From Clostridiales bacterium (lineage in GTDB: Bacteria; Bacillota; Clostridia; Oscillospirales; Oscillospiraceae), in assembly GCA_902362775.1 (NCBI GenBank), contig CABIXV010000003.1, forward strand, positions 62,001 through 126,000: 64,000 nucleotides of DNA, written 5' to 3'. The notes under the pieces are model-generated. The model was not told the DNA's origin. It ran no database searches and saw only the letters and a list, made by a program, of their open reading frames with translations. Made by a program: the position numbers and the translations under genes. Position 1 is the stretch's first letter. Every line of letters starts with the position of its first letter. Shown here in pieces: positions 19,208-27,257 of this stretch.

Positions 19208-21038
19208 AGGTCCTACCTCCTGTCAGCATTTTGTTGGCCCCACAGGCCGAGCAGCGTGACCGGCAGTCTGGAGTGGTGACAGACTGGTAGCAAAGCTCCC
19301 GCTCCCGCCACAGGAATTCCCGACTGACCCCGACGCTTGGTACTGCCCAGGGGAATAGCTCGTCCTTTTCCCGGACCCGGTGGGCATAGAAGTCCCCATC
19401 CAGCCCACAGGCGGACAGAGCGTCCATCCATCGCTGGTAATCGAAATATTCGCTCCAGGCGTCAAATTTGGCTCCATGCTCCCAGGCCCATTCCAATACA
19501 TCCGCTAAACGGCGGTCTCCCCTGGAGAAAATGGCCTCCAGATAGCTGGTCTGGGGGTCGTGCCAGTTGTAAGTGATCGACTTGTCCCGCTTCAGCGCAT
19601 CCCGCAACAAATCCACCCGGCGCTGGTACTCCTCTACCGGGATTTGGGCCTCCCACTGGAAGGCGGTGTGCGGCTTTGGAACGAACCAGGAGGTGGATAC
19701 CGTGATTCGTACTCCACGGGCCTTGTTTGGAGTGCACTCCCGCCAGGTAAAATAGACCTTACGGGCTAGGTCGGCGATGCCCAGGACATCCTCATCTGTT
19801 TCTGTGGGCAGTCCCAGCATAAAATACAGCTTTACTCCACTCCAACCGCCGGAAAAGGCGGTGCGGCAGGACTGGAGAAGGTCCTCCTCCCGGAGATTTT
19901 TGTTGATGGCGTCTCTTAGGCGCTGGGTCCCAGCCTCCGGAGCGAAAGTCAATCCGCCCTTTCGGACCCGCTGGAGCCGCTCCATCAGATTCATGGAGAA
20001 GGTATCCGCCCGCAGGGAGGGCAGAGACAGGCCAATATCCCGTGGGGCGCAGTAATCCAGCAGGTCATCACACAACTGCAGCAGACAGGGATAATCCGTG
20101 GAGGACAGGCTGGACAGTGTCATCTCCTGATAGCCGGAGTCCTCGCAGGCTTCCTTCCCATATCTGGCCAGCAGTTCTGGGCTGCGGCTTCGGACAGGGC
20201 GATAGGCATATCCAGCCTGGCAGAAGCGGCAGCCCCGGATACATCCCCGAAACAGCTCCAGCATCACCCGGTCGTGGACGATCTCGGTGGAGGGAATGAT
20301 GGTCTTTACTGGGAAATAGGCTTTGTCCATGTCCTGGATGATCCGTTTTGTCACGGTGGCGGGGGCACCCTCCTTTGGAGTGATGGCTGCCACCCGTCCG
20401 TCCTCATGGTAAGTTACCTCATAAAGCGAGGGGACATAGATACCAGGGATACGAGCCGCTTCCTGCAGAAGCTCCTCTTTAGACCATCCTTCCTCCTGGG
20501 CCCTTTGGTACAGGTCTATGTACTCCAGGGTGACCTCCTCCCCTTCGCCAAGGACGAAGAAGTCAATAAAAGGGGCCAACGGTTCAGGATTATAACAGCA
20601 GGTGCCACCAGCTACCACAAGCGGAGTAAGACCTTTCCGGTCCGCGGATCGGAGCGGCAGTCCCGCCAGATCCAACATATTCAAAACATTGGAGTAGGCC
20701 ATCTCATACCCAAGAGAAAAGCCGATGATATGAAAGTCTGCGATGGGATCCCCGCTCTCCAGCCCATAGAGGAGCAGTCCCTCCCGGCGCATTTCCTCTT
20801 CCATATCGCCCCAGGGGGCATAGCAGCGCTCGCACCACACATCGGGCCTCTGATTCATGACGCCATATAAAATGCGGCATCCCAAATTGGACATCCCAAT
20901 CTCATAGGTATCCGGAAAACAAAGTGCGAAACGAGTGGTCACAGAACACTTCTCTTTGACCACTGCGTTATACTCGCCGCCAGTATAGCGGGCGGGCTTT
21001 TGTACTTTTGGTAAGATATGCTCTAGTGTGCGATTCAT
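19200..21038 (-). CDS. TIGR03960 family B12-binding radical SAM protein
   Basis: 612 residues. An N-terminal B12-binding-like domain (about 40-190, PDTYEIGMSNLG, HIIGFSLGYEMAYSN) precedes the radical SAM core (about 245-480). The iron-sulphur motif is FRGCIRGCRFCQAG (CxxxCxxC). A C-terminal cysteine cluster CRSRCSACG may bind another metal. GGAGG stands 6 bases before ATG. Its substrate is unknown. Confidence 0.92.
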   Translation of the reverse strand: MNRTLEHILPKVQKPARYTGGEYNAVVKEKCSVTTRFALCFPDTYEIGMSNLGCRILYGVMNQRPDVWCERCYAPWGDMEEEMRREGLLLYGLESGDPIADFHIIGFSLGYEMAYSNVLNMLDLAGLPLRSADRKGLTPLVVAGGTCCYNPEPLAPFIDFFVLGEGEEVTLEYIDLYQRAQEEGWSKEELLQEAARIPGIYVPSLYEVTYHEDGRVAAITPKEGAPATVTKRIIQDMDKAYFPVKTIIPSTEIVHDRVMLELFRGCIRGCRFCQAGYAYRPVRSRSPELLARYGKEACEDSGYQEMTLSSLSSTDYPCLLQLCDDLLDYCAPRDIGLSLPSLRADTFSMNLMERLQRVRKGGLTFAPEAGTQRLRDAINKNLREEDLLQSCRTAFSGGWSGVKLYFMLGLPTETDEDVLGIADLARKVYFTWRECTPNKARGVRITVSTSWFVPKPHTAFQWEAQIPVEEYQRRVDLLRDALKRDKSITYNWHDPQTSYLEAIFSRGDRRLADVLEWAWEHGAKFDAWSEYFDYQRWMDALSACGLDGDFYAHRVREKDELFPWAVPSVGVSREFLWRERELCYQSVTTPDCRSRCSACGANKMLTGGRTCG

Positions 21039-21071
21039 ATTGATCCTCCAGTTGAAACGCCTAGGAGCGAA

Positions 21072-21683
21072 TCAATATGATTTTACCTTTTTCTTATCTA
21101 TAAGGCAAGCCCTATTTCCCCTCTTTTTTCCTTTGGAAAAAACAGCCAGCAGCCACAGCCCAACAGATAACAGGGTGATATTTCCGTTTTTCCAGGCCAG
21201 CAGCGCCCCCGCCAGAAGCAGCGAGCCTACCAGACATCCGTCCAGCAAGGCTCCAATTTGCTCTGCCACATTCAGGCCACAAAAGACAGCCAGCAATCCA
21301 TGTAAAAAACGGCCGCCGTCCAGCCTCCCGACCGGCAAAAGATTAAAACAGCCTAGAGCCAGATTCAACCCGGCGAAAAGTGTTCCCCAGCTCCAGCGGC
21401 AACAGAGGACAGCCAGCAGCAGATTCACGCCCGGTCCCGCTAGAGCCGCCACCATCTCCTGGCCATATCCCATCGGCCTACACAGTACCATTTCCGCTCC
21501 AACAGCTGTAAGGCGGATTAGCTTGATATCTCCACTCAACAGCCGTATCGACAGGAGATGCCCCAGCTCATGGAAACAGCAGGCCAACACGCACAGCGGG
21601 ACCAGCCCCTGCCGGTCCAGGTAGTTGAGCCACGCCAACATGAGGAAAAAGGGCGCTGTTACTTCCAACTTTCCAATGCGCAT
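21072..21683 (-). CDS. spoIVFB: SpoIVFB-like M50 intramembrane protease
   Basis: 203-residue site-2 protease, the enzyme type that activates pro-sigma-K during sporulation. The zinc motif HELGH (38-42) lies in a membrane helix and the third ligand is D122 in NLLPVGRLDGGR. It is shorter than B. subtilis SpoIVFB (288) because the C-terminal CBS domain is absent. The ATG overlaps the stop of the M23 gene by one base (TAATG), reproducing the spoIVFA-spoIVFB order. Confidence 0.85.
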   Translation of the reverse strand: MRIGKLEVTAPFFLMLAWLNYLDRQGLVPLCVLACCFHELGHLLSIRLLSGDIKLIRLTAVGAEMVLCRPMGYGQEMVAALAGPGVNLLLAVLCCRWSWGTLFAGLNLALGCFNLLPVGRLDGGRFLHGLLAVFCGLNVAEQIGALLDGCLVGSLLLAGALLAWKNGNITLLSVGLWLLAVFSKGKKRGNRACLIDKKKVKSY

Positions 21684-22699
21684 TAGTTTTCCAGGACCTG
21701 GATATAGTAAATTGGATCCAGATGAGTTTTATTGAATTTAAGTTCCAAATGCAGGTGTGGCCCAGTGGCGGCACCGGATGAGCCCACCTCCGCAATCTTC
21801 TCCCCCACAGCCACAGACTGTCCCTTACTGACACAGACCTTGTTACAATGAGCATAGAATGATTTGACACCATTTCCATGGTCCAGTTGGAGATAGAGCC
21901 CATAGGAGTCGTCTTGGCCGACATACTCCACCGTGCCGGTGGCAAAGGCGCTGATCGGATCGCCTGTCTGTCCACCAATATCCACGCCGCCGTGGAACTG
22001 ATACACACCATTAATCGGGTGGTCCCGGTATCCATAGACAGAATTTAAATGGCCAAGAACAGGGGTGACTGTTTCGAGATCTCCCAGCGAGAGCTTATCC
22101 ATGGTATAATTATTGGGCAGCTCCTTCCCACTATAATCGGATTTGAGGAGCAGCGTACCCGCAGCCGGCACCACGGCTGGCTCCTCCACTGCCGCGGGCT
22201 GCTCCGACTGTCCCACAGGCTCTGTATCAAAGGAAATATCCAGCTTTGGGAGATCGGAGGAAAATAGGTTCTGGGTCAATTCCTCCGGATCCTGTCTGCC
22301 CCCTGTCAGGAACACGATCTTTGATTGGGAGGAATCATACAAATTTCCTGCCTGCTGTGGATCTACGTCGGAACTAGAAGAACCGCCGAATACTTCTACG
22401 CAAAATTCACCAAGTTGGTCCAGCAGCGTGCCTTCCCCCCCAATCGTGGCACCAAGTTTGGAAAAAGCAGCTTTAAAATCGATATTATAGGTGATAAGCT
22501 GAACGATATCGTCCCGCACCTGAAGCAGTTTGGCTGGGAAAATTCCCTTCCCTAAAAATACGGTTAGGAATAGGACGACACAGACCAACAGCTGACGTAG
22601 ACGTGTCCTCTCCTGGCTGCTGGATCCTCTACTATGCCGGCCTGCTCCGGTAGGTGAGAAATGGATATTTTTTCGGGCAGTGTGTGCGGCGCGATACAT
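21683..22699 (-). CDS. spoIVFA: SpoIVFA-like membrane protein with M23 peptidase domain
   Basis: 338 residues: basic N-terminus, one membrane helix (about 38-55), a linker, and a C-terminal LytM/M23 domain (about 210-335). The zinc ligands are present (FHGGVDIGG and HLHLE), so it may bind or cut peptidoglycan. In B. subtilis SpoIVFA anchors and regulates SpoIVFB and is cleaved by SpoIVB/CtpB. The coupled spoIVFB gene supports that role here. GGGAGGGG precedes the ATG. Confidence 0.8.
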   Translation of the reverse strand: MYRAAHTARKNIHFSPTGAGRHSRGSSSQERTRLRQLLVCVVLFLTVFLGKGIFPAKLLQVRDDIVQLITYNIDFKAAFSKLGATIGGEGTLLDQLGEFCVEVFGGSSSSDVDPQQAGNLYDSSQSKIVFLTGGRQDPEELTQNLFSSDLPKLDISFDTEPVGQSEQPAAVEEPAVVPAAGTLLLKSDYSGKELPNNYTMDKLSLGDLETVTPVLGHLNSVYGYRDHPINGVYQFHGGVDIGGQTGDPISAFATGTVEYVGQDDSYGLYLQLDHGNGVKSFYAHCNKVCVSKGQSVAVGEKIAEVGSSGAATGPHLHLELKFNKTHLDPIYYIQVLEN

Positions 22700-22767
22700 C
22701 CTGGCCCCTCCCTTTTCAGATATCGGTGATAGGTCAGTCTATTCTGAAGCGGTTTTGGATATTACAC

Positions 22768-22796
22768 TTGACATCTTTGATGAAAGATTTTATAAT
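22768..22796 (+). promoter_or_regulatory. sigma-A promoter for tRNA-Pro
   Basis: Perfect consensus: TTGACA (22768-22773), 17-base spacer, TATAAT (22791-22796), 15 bases before the mature tRNA. Confidence 0.92.
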
Positions 22797-22811
22797 ATAG
22801 CAGTTAGAACT

Positions 22812-22888
22812 CCGGGTGTGGCGAAGCTTGGTATCGCGCTTGGTTCGGGTCCAAGAGACCGTGGGTTCAAATCCCGCCACTCGGACCA
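22812..22888 (+). tRNA. tRNA-Pro, anticodon CGG
   Basis: 77 bases with encoded CCA. The acceptor CCGGGTG pairs with CACTCGG (one G-U). The D arm is GCG...CGC with GG in the loop. The anticodon stem CTTGG/CCAAG encloses TTCGGGT (anticodon CGG), and the T stem GTGGG/CCCGC encloses TTCAAAT. Confidence 0.96.
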
Positions 22889-22963
22889 AACAATGATAAT
22901 CCGAACTACATTATCCAAGTGGGTAATGTGTTCGGATTTATCATTTCTATTGAAAATGTAATT
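22887..22963. repeat. palindromic module, copy 1 (after tRNA-Pro)
   Basis: About 77 bases containing a long imperfect hairpin (22892-22946; AATGATAATCCGAA pairs with TTCGGATTTATCATT). A near-identical copy lies at 23959-24035. Here it can act as the tRNA terminator (TTTCT follows). A second hairpin follows directly (CAATGGCAGGAA / TTCCTGCCATTG, about 22973-23001, then CTTTT). Confidence 0.85.
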
Positions 22964-23056
22964 TAGCAGACAATGGCAGGAAGAAAATTCCTGCCATTGC
23001 TTTTCAACAAAATCGGTGATATAATCACAGAAACTGATCCAAAGGAGGCGCGTAGC

Positions 23057-23512
23057 ATGAAGAAATCATGGTGGAAAGTTCCTCTATATTGCATTGTAGC
23101 AAGTTGGATATGTTTTCAACTGGAGGTCCGTTTTTTGGGAAGATGGACAATAGTAACATTGCCAGACGGGTCAATATCCACAGATAGTACACGATGGTTA
23201 ATTCTTAATATTGTACTGTTTATAATTGTTGTTACGATTGGTGGATTTTTCTTTTTTCGTAAGATGACGCACAGAGAACTTTTTTACTCTGCGTCTGTCT
23301 TGGTTGTCCTCAATATTGTATTTGGCTTAATTGCTTATAAAATGCAAGGAATGTTTTCTCTGTATTTTGCCGAGTTAACAGAGTGGGATAGTTTTATTTC
23401 AAGTCTGCTATTCCAAGTTACTCAAAATGTTTGGATTTCTGCCATAATTGCCTGGATATTGCCTCCATATATTTTTGTTCTATTTGGACGAAAAGCATCT
23501 AATGAGAGTTAA
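23057..23512 (+). CDS. four-helix membrane protein of unknown function
   Basis: 151 residues from ATG 23057, which has AAAGGAGG 8 bases ahead; the frame is open further upstream, but without a ribosome site. Four hydrophobic helices are visible (about 6-23, 45-66, 75-95, 118-140). I recognise no family. The gene is more AT-rich than its chromosomal neighbours and lies between two copies of a palindromic module, which may mark acquired DNA. Confidence 0.7.
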   Translation: MKKSWWKVPLYCIVASWICFQLEVRFLGRWTIVTLPDGSISTDSTRWLILNIVLFIIVVTIGGFFFFRKMTHRELFYSASVLVVLNIVFGLIAYKMQGMFSLYFAELTEWDSFISSLLFQVTQNVWISAIIAWILPPYIFVLFGRKASNES

Positions 23513-23515
23513 TAA

Positions 23516-23551
23516 CAAGGCGGGAGCATCGTGACAGATGTTCCCGCCTTG
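23516..23551. terminator. hairpin between the membrane-protein gene and the gene remnant
   Basis: 15-bp stem CAAGGCGGGAGCATC / GATGTTCCCGCCTTG (one G-U pair), 6-base loop. It starts 4 bases after the upstream stop and can serve both strands. It resembles the hairpin at 3921-3950. Confidence 0.75.
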
Positions 23552-23555
23552 TGCT

Positions 23556-23767
23556 TTAGTCCTGTTTTTCCTTGTCTTGTTCTTGTTGCGCTTTCCACTC
23601 TGCAAACTCCCGCTGTCCTTCCTCGCTCTCGAAAAAGGCTTGTATCTCTGGGAGCAGGGCCAGGACCAGGACTCTGTCTTAATTTTATCGTGCTACCTAC
23701 TGCCCTGTCCCCAAAGGATATAATACTTACCTTTTGGAAGATCGTCATCGTTCGGATATGTAATCAT
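23556..23767 (-). pseudogene. frameshifted remnant of a small protein gene (copy B)
   Basis: Read on the - strand, pieces of one protein can be followed through different frames: MITYPNDDDLPKGKYYIL, then DKIKTE, then VLALLPEIQAFFESEEGQ continuing to EFAEWKAQQEQDKEKQD and stop. In-frame stops and frame changes interrupt it near 23680-23695. The last part matches the remnant after aroQ at DNA level. The parent looks like a protein of about 65-70 residues; I believe related small proteins occur in mobile elements of gut Clostridia, but this is not verified. Confidence 0.5.
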
Positions 23768-23779
23768 TAGGAGGACCAC

Positions 23780-23815
23780 GTCGGAGCAAAGTCCACTTTG
23801 CTCCGACATCTTTTT
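23780..23815 (+). terminator. terminator-like hairpin
   Basis: Perfect 13-bp stem (23780-23792 / 23795-23807) with a 2-base gap, followed by ATCTTTTT. No intact gene precedes it. Confidence 0.7.
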
Positions 23816-23901
23816 ATGCTGGGGAAAAAAGGCGTCATCTGCCCGCTCCCTTGCTCCTCCTTTCCAACTGCGACCCGCTCCGCTGGGCTCGCAGCTGGTG
23901 G

Positions 23902-23923
23902 CCGCCCTGCGGGCGGTATTTTT
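23902..23923 (+). terminator. terminator-like hairpin
   Basis: CCGCCC TGC GGGCGG followed by TATTTTT. It lies in non-coding DNA between 23808 and 23958, where I see no gene. Confidence 0.5.
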
Positions 23924-23958
23924 CACCGTCGGAAAATATCGATATTAACAGTCCTCTG

Positions 23959-24035
23959 CAAACAACGATAATCCGAACTACATTCTCTAAGTGATGAATG
24001 TGTTCGGATTTATCATTTCTGCTGAAAATGTACTT
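23959..24035. repeat. palindromic module, copy 2
   Basis: Matches 22887-22963 at roughly nine of ten positions, including the whole hairpin and the flanking GAAAATGTA. No tRNA precedes this copy. The two copies enclose about 1 kb holding the four-helix protein and the gene remnant. Confidence 0.85.
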
Positions 24036-24040
24036 TGATT

Positions 24041-24088
24041 AGCAAGAATTGGGGGATTGGGAACAACATTCCAAATCCTTGCTTTTTG
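24041..24088 (+). terminator. terminator-like hairpin after copy 2
   Basis: AGCAAG / CTTGCT outer stem with an inner GATTGGGAA / TTCCAAATC stem, followed by TTTTTG. It parallels the second hairpin found after copy 1. Confidence 0.6.
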
Positions 24089-24206
24089 TTGTGCTTCTTA
24101 TTATAATTACATCAACAATACATCATCTTGTCTGCCGATTTACTCCAAGAAATTCCTCAAAAATGTTACATTTAGAGCAGTATGATATCGCTGAACGGAG
24201 GTTAAT

Positions 24207-24818
24207 ATGAAAAGAAACGTAGTTATTGTGACCATATGTTTGCTTGTATCATTCGCATTTTCCGCTTGCGTACCTGCAACCCCTAGCGACCAAACACCTG
24301 AATTTTTTAATGACATTGGAAAAACACTTAGTGAATTAAGAAATGAGTATCCCGAAGGCGAATTTATTGTAAGATTAGATGGATTCCCGGATTGTGCTGC
24401 TATATGTTTTGGGGATCCGGAGGCGGAATATGTTTCCTACTTTTTCGGAACACAGAGCGGTGATGCTGAAAAGGCTATGAACGAATATGAAGACCAGTTA
24501 AAATGCGCTGGTTTCATCACAACAGCAAATGTACTTTTTCCAGACATGGAAGATGACATGTCCTTTGAAGATTTCTTCTCCTTGATTGGTGTCGATGATT
24601 ATGAGTACTTCGGAGAAGACACGATAACCGCAGAAGGCTGGTTAAGATTCATGTATAGTGGTATGGAAGTAATGGTGAACACAAACGAAGCCGTTGCTGG
24701 CGGCGGATGGGATATCACAGGAGCAGAAAGAGTAAAGAGTAATGCTCCGGTATCTGTTGTAGACCAAGAAATATCAAATACCAATCTAGACTTAGCTGAG
24801 ACGGTTATGTTCGATTAA
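24207..24818 (+). CDS. acidic lipoprotein of unknown function
   Basis: 203 residues with a lipoprotein signal peptide (MKRNVVIVTICLLVSFAFSAC; lipobox FSAC, Cys at about 21), so it is anchored on the outer face of the membrane. The mature part is rich in Asp/Glu and contains FGDPEAEYVSYFFG and PDMEDDMSFEDFFSL. No family is recognised. GGAGG lies 7 bases before ATG. The gene is AT-rich like the surrounding patch and appears to be on its own. Confidence 0.8.
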   Translation: MKRNVVIVTICLLVSFAFSACVPATPSDQTPEFFNDIGKTLSELRNEYPEGEFIVRLDGFPDCAAICFGDPEAEYVSYFFGTQSGDAEKAMNEYEDQLKCAGFITTANVLFPDMEDDMSFEDFFSLIGVDDYEYFGEDTITAEGWLRFMYSGMEVMVNTNEAVAGGGWDITGAERVKSNAPVSVVDQEISNTNLDLAETVMFD

Positions 24819-24865
24819 ACTGTGGCATGAGAACACATCACTGCGGCTGGCGTGTATTAATTCCT

Positions 24866-24957
24866 TGAGGGATTAACGGAAAAAACAGGAATTTATCGTA
24901 ACTCAGTAGGAGTGATAGAGGTGCAGAAAGAGAAAGTGGTGGTAGGAAAGGACTAAG
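24866..24957 (+). other. possible decayed transposase tail (weak)
   Basis: A 29-codon open stretch without start reads LEGLTEKTGIYRNSVGV...KVVVGKD then stop. It is followed by about 100 non-coding bases and a tight hairpin. The layout recalls the 3' end of IS200/IS605 tnpB genes with their trailing structured RNA. The resemblance is by eye only; the rest of 24819-25052 holds nothing else I can support. Confidence 0.2.
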
Positions 24958-25052
24958 GAATCAAAACGGCGTGGATAGAGCCGGCTGACAGAATTTGAAT
25001 TACACGTTTGATGTGTCATCCGTGAGGAATAAAGGGCTATGCCCGCATAGAG

Positions 25053-25079
25053 ACAACCACCAGCGAAGCTGGTGGTTGT
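25053..25079. terminator. bidirectional terminator
   Basis: Perfect 12-bp stem ACAACCACCAGC / GCTGGTGGTTGT with a 3-base GAA loop, 5 bases beyond the cwlD stop. Confidence 0.75.
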
Positions 25080-25083
25080 GTTC

Positions 25084-25788
25084 TTATGGAGCGGTCAGCC
25101 AGGCCCCCACCAGAACAGCGGCCAGTTGTTTCTGATAATCTGGATCCAACAGTTGTGCCTCCTCTTCTGGATTCGTTAAAAATCCACACTCCACCAGGAC
25201 GGCTGGACAACTAATATGATTCATAAGATAGACCGTATCCGGAATTTGTTTTACCGACCGCTCATTTTCTGGCTGGAGTGTCCCCTTGACTACCGCCTGA
25301 ATATGTTCCGCCAGTTCCTTAGAGCCCTCTGTGGGCGCATAGAATACCTGTGCGCCGTGATAGCGATTATTCGGATAAGTATTCTGATGGATACTAAGCA
25401 GAGTGGCGCTTCTTTGTCCCTCAATAGCAGCCACTCTATTTTTTAGATCAGATACCTTCTTTTCACGCAGTGAAACCGCACTGTTGTCGTGGAGGGAAAT
25501 GTCTTCTTCTCGAAGGACCATGGGAGATACTCCGTAAAAGGCCAAAATATCCCGCATCCTCAATACCACTGCCAGATTAATCTGACTTTCCGGCATACCA
25601 GTGAGTGAGACAGCACCCCCATCTTCTCCACCATGCCCGGCATCCAGAATCAGATTGGCCTGGCTATTTACTAAAGAGGAAGATGACGCTATTCTATCCA
25701 TTCTCCCCATGCATAAGCGCAGCGACCAGTTCAGCAAAAACAATACTGTCACGATAGCCAATCCTAGCAATAACATCCGCCGCCTCAT
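25084..25788 (-). CDS. cwlD: N-acetylmuramoyl-L-alanine amidase CwlD
   Basis: About 234 residues with an N-terminal membrane/signal helix and an Amidase_3 domain. The zinc motif begins DAGHGGEDGGAV; a conserved Glu follows (MPESQINL), then the His in LLSIHQNTYPN and the catalytic Glu in LVECGFLTN. The length and membrane anchor fit CwlD, which helps make muramic-delta-lactam in the spore cortex for germination. ATG 25788 has AGGTGG upstream; the ATG 21 bases earlier has no ribosome site. Confidence 0.85.
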   Translation of the reverse strand: MRRRMLLLGLAIVTVLFLLNWSLRLCMGRMDRIASSSSLVNSQANLILDAGHGGEDGGAVSLTGMPESQINLAVVLRMRDILAFYGVSPMVLREEDISLHDNSAVSLREKKVSDLKNRVAAIEGQRSATLLSIHQNTYPNNRYHGAQVFYAPTEGSKELAEHIQAVVKGTLQPENERSVKQIPDTVYLMNHISCPAVLVECGFLTNPEEEAQLLDPDYQKQLAAVLVGAWLTAP

Positions 25789-26025
25789 AAGACCACCTCG
25801 ACCTAACATATGGAGACGGACAAGAGCAATATTCCCTATTTAAAATAAAATTTATTTTGGCCACCAAATCTTGTCTTCCTTGGTAAAGAAATAGAGAAGA
25901 TAACCAGAAAGCCCAAAAGTTCCATCCTTGACTCCCTTTTTCTCCAGGGACCACGTTACCGGTCAGACCATACACTGGGATGAGGGCCCATCCGCCCCTC
26001 AAATCCAACCAAGGAGGGAATCCCT

Positions 26026-26493
26026 TTGAATCAAGAGATCGGTAGTTCCTGCCCCCTGCAGACTAGCTGCCCTGATAATTATGGTACTCTGCCGTCCTGT
26101 GCAGGACTGGCAGTCCCTTACGTCCCATTTCAGCAGGATAGACCCAATAAATATTCCCAAAGTGAGGCTCTGAGCAACGGTACACTCTTTCCAGGCCTCA
26201 ACCTCCCCTTCCATTTGAAGGTGGAAGGTTCCACTTTGCCCACAAATCCGCTGGTAGAGCTCCAGGCTCTGGAATTCGTCGTACTAGAACTTGGGATTTA
26301 TCTTGACACCCATCCTGACGATACGGAGGCATTCACCCTTTTCAAGCAGTATGCCGCCATGGAAAAGTCGGCCAAAGCCGCTTACGAAAGCAAATTCGGC
26401 CCCCTGACCAAAGCCGCGGCGGCGACTGGAGAGCGATACAACTGGCTCCAGGAGCCCTGGCCTTGGAATTTCCAGCAGAATGAGGTGAAGTAA
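26026..26493 (+). CDS. CotJA-CotJB fusion spore coat protein
   Basis: 155 residues starting at TTG with AAGGAGGG 7 bases ahead. Residues about 27-62 are CotJA-like (LAVPYVPFQ, Y, EALSNGTLFPGLNLPF). Residues about 77-148 are CotJB-like (VELQALEFVVLELGIYLDTHPDDTEA, FGPL, NW, EPWPWN). In B. subtilis these are separate genes of the cotJABC operon, whose products form part of the coat. Here they are joined in one frame and followed without a gap by cotJC (TAA then ATG). Confidence 0.85.
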   Translation: MNQEIGSSCPLQTSCPDNYGTLPSCAGLAVPYVPFQQDRPNKYSQSEALSNGTLFPGLNLPFHLKVEGSTLPTNPLVELQALEFVVLELGIYLDTHPDDTEAFTLFKQYAAMEKSAKAAYESKFGPLTKAAAATGERYNWLQEPWPWNFQQNEVK

Positions 26494-27120
26494 ATGTTTA
26501 TTTATGAAAAGAAGCTTCAATTTCCAGTAAAAATTGCCACTCCAAATCCTAAGTTGGCCGCTTTTATTATCAGTCAATATGGTGGTCCAGATGGAGAACT
26601 AGGTGCCTCTATGCGCTATCTATCCCAGCGTTATGCCATGCCTTATGCTGAGGCAAAAGGCGTATTGACGGACATCGGCACTGAGGAGCTGGGCCATATG
26701 GAGATGGTAGCCGCCATCGTTCACCAACTGACTCGAAACCTCACCGACGAAGATGTGCGAAATAATCCAACCTTTGCTCCTTATTTCGTAGACCACACCA
26801 CAGGTGTCTATCCTACTGCCGCTTCCGGGTTCCCTTGGAGCGCCGGCTCCATCCAATCTACCGGCGATGTCATTGCCGACTTGACTGAAGACTTGGCGGC
26901 CGAGCAAAAGGCCCGCCTCACCTATGATAACATTCTCCGCCTTTCCGATGACCCAGATGTCAACAACGTCATCCGTTTTCTGCGAGAGCGGGAAATTGTC
27001 CACTTCCAGCGATTTGGCGAGTGTTTGCGCCTGTGCAAAGAGAAGATGGACGCAAGAAACGTCTACCTTACTAACCCGGCCTTTGACAAAGCACAACCCA
27101 GGACTCCTGCTAGAGGTTAA
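26494..27120 (+). CDS. cotJC: spore coat protein CotJC (manganese catalase family)
   Basis: 208 residues of the Mn-catalase/ferritin-like fold: MFIYEKKLQFPV, GGPDGELGASMRYLSQRY, DIGTEELGHMEMV with Glu/His ligands, DLAAEQKARLTYDNI and REREIVHFQRFGE with the second Glu/His set. The metal ligands appear intact, so peroxide removal in the coat is possible. The ATG directly follows the CotJAB stop, and GAGGTG within the previous gene serves as ribosome site. Confidence 0.93.
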   Translation: MFIYEKKLQFPVKIATPNPKLAAFIISQYGGPDGELGASMRYLSQRYAMPYAEAKGVLTDIGTEELGHMEMVAAIVHQLTRNLTDEDVRNNPTFAPYFVDHTTGVYPTAASGFPWSAGSIQSTGDVIADLTEDLAAEQKARLTYDNILRLSDDPDVNNVIRFLREREIVHFQRFGECLRLCKEKMDARNVYLTNPAFDKAQPRTPARG

Positions 27121-27126
27121 AAAAAC

Positions 27127-27163
27127 AGCCAGGCTCCCCTTTATTAGGGGGCCTGGCTCTTCT
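27127..27163 (+). terminator. terminator of the cotJ operon
   Basis: AGCCAGGC-CCCC / GGGG-GCCTGGCT stem (one bulged T), followed by CTTCTC, 6 bases after the cotJC stop. Confidence 0.75.
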
Positions 27164-27257
27164 CAACGCTGATAGAAACTGTCCGTACAGATTTACAATA
27201 AGGCGAAAACCTGCTAGAATAAAATAAATCAAACTCGGCACCAGAAGGAGCAGGACG

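Noticed and set aside
22812..24035. A classic tRNA attachment-site duplication
   Set aside because: The second copy repeats the region after the tRNA but not the tRNA 3' end, and no integrase gene lies inside; kept only as a repeat.
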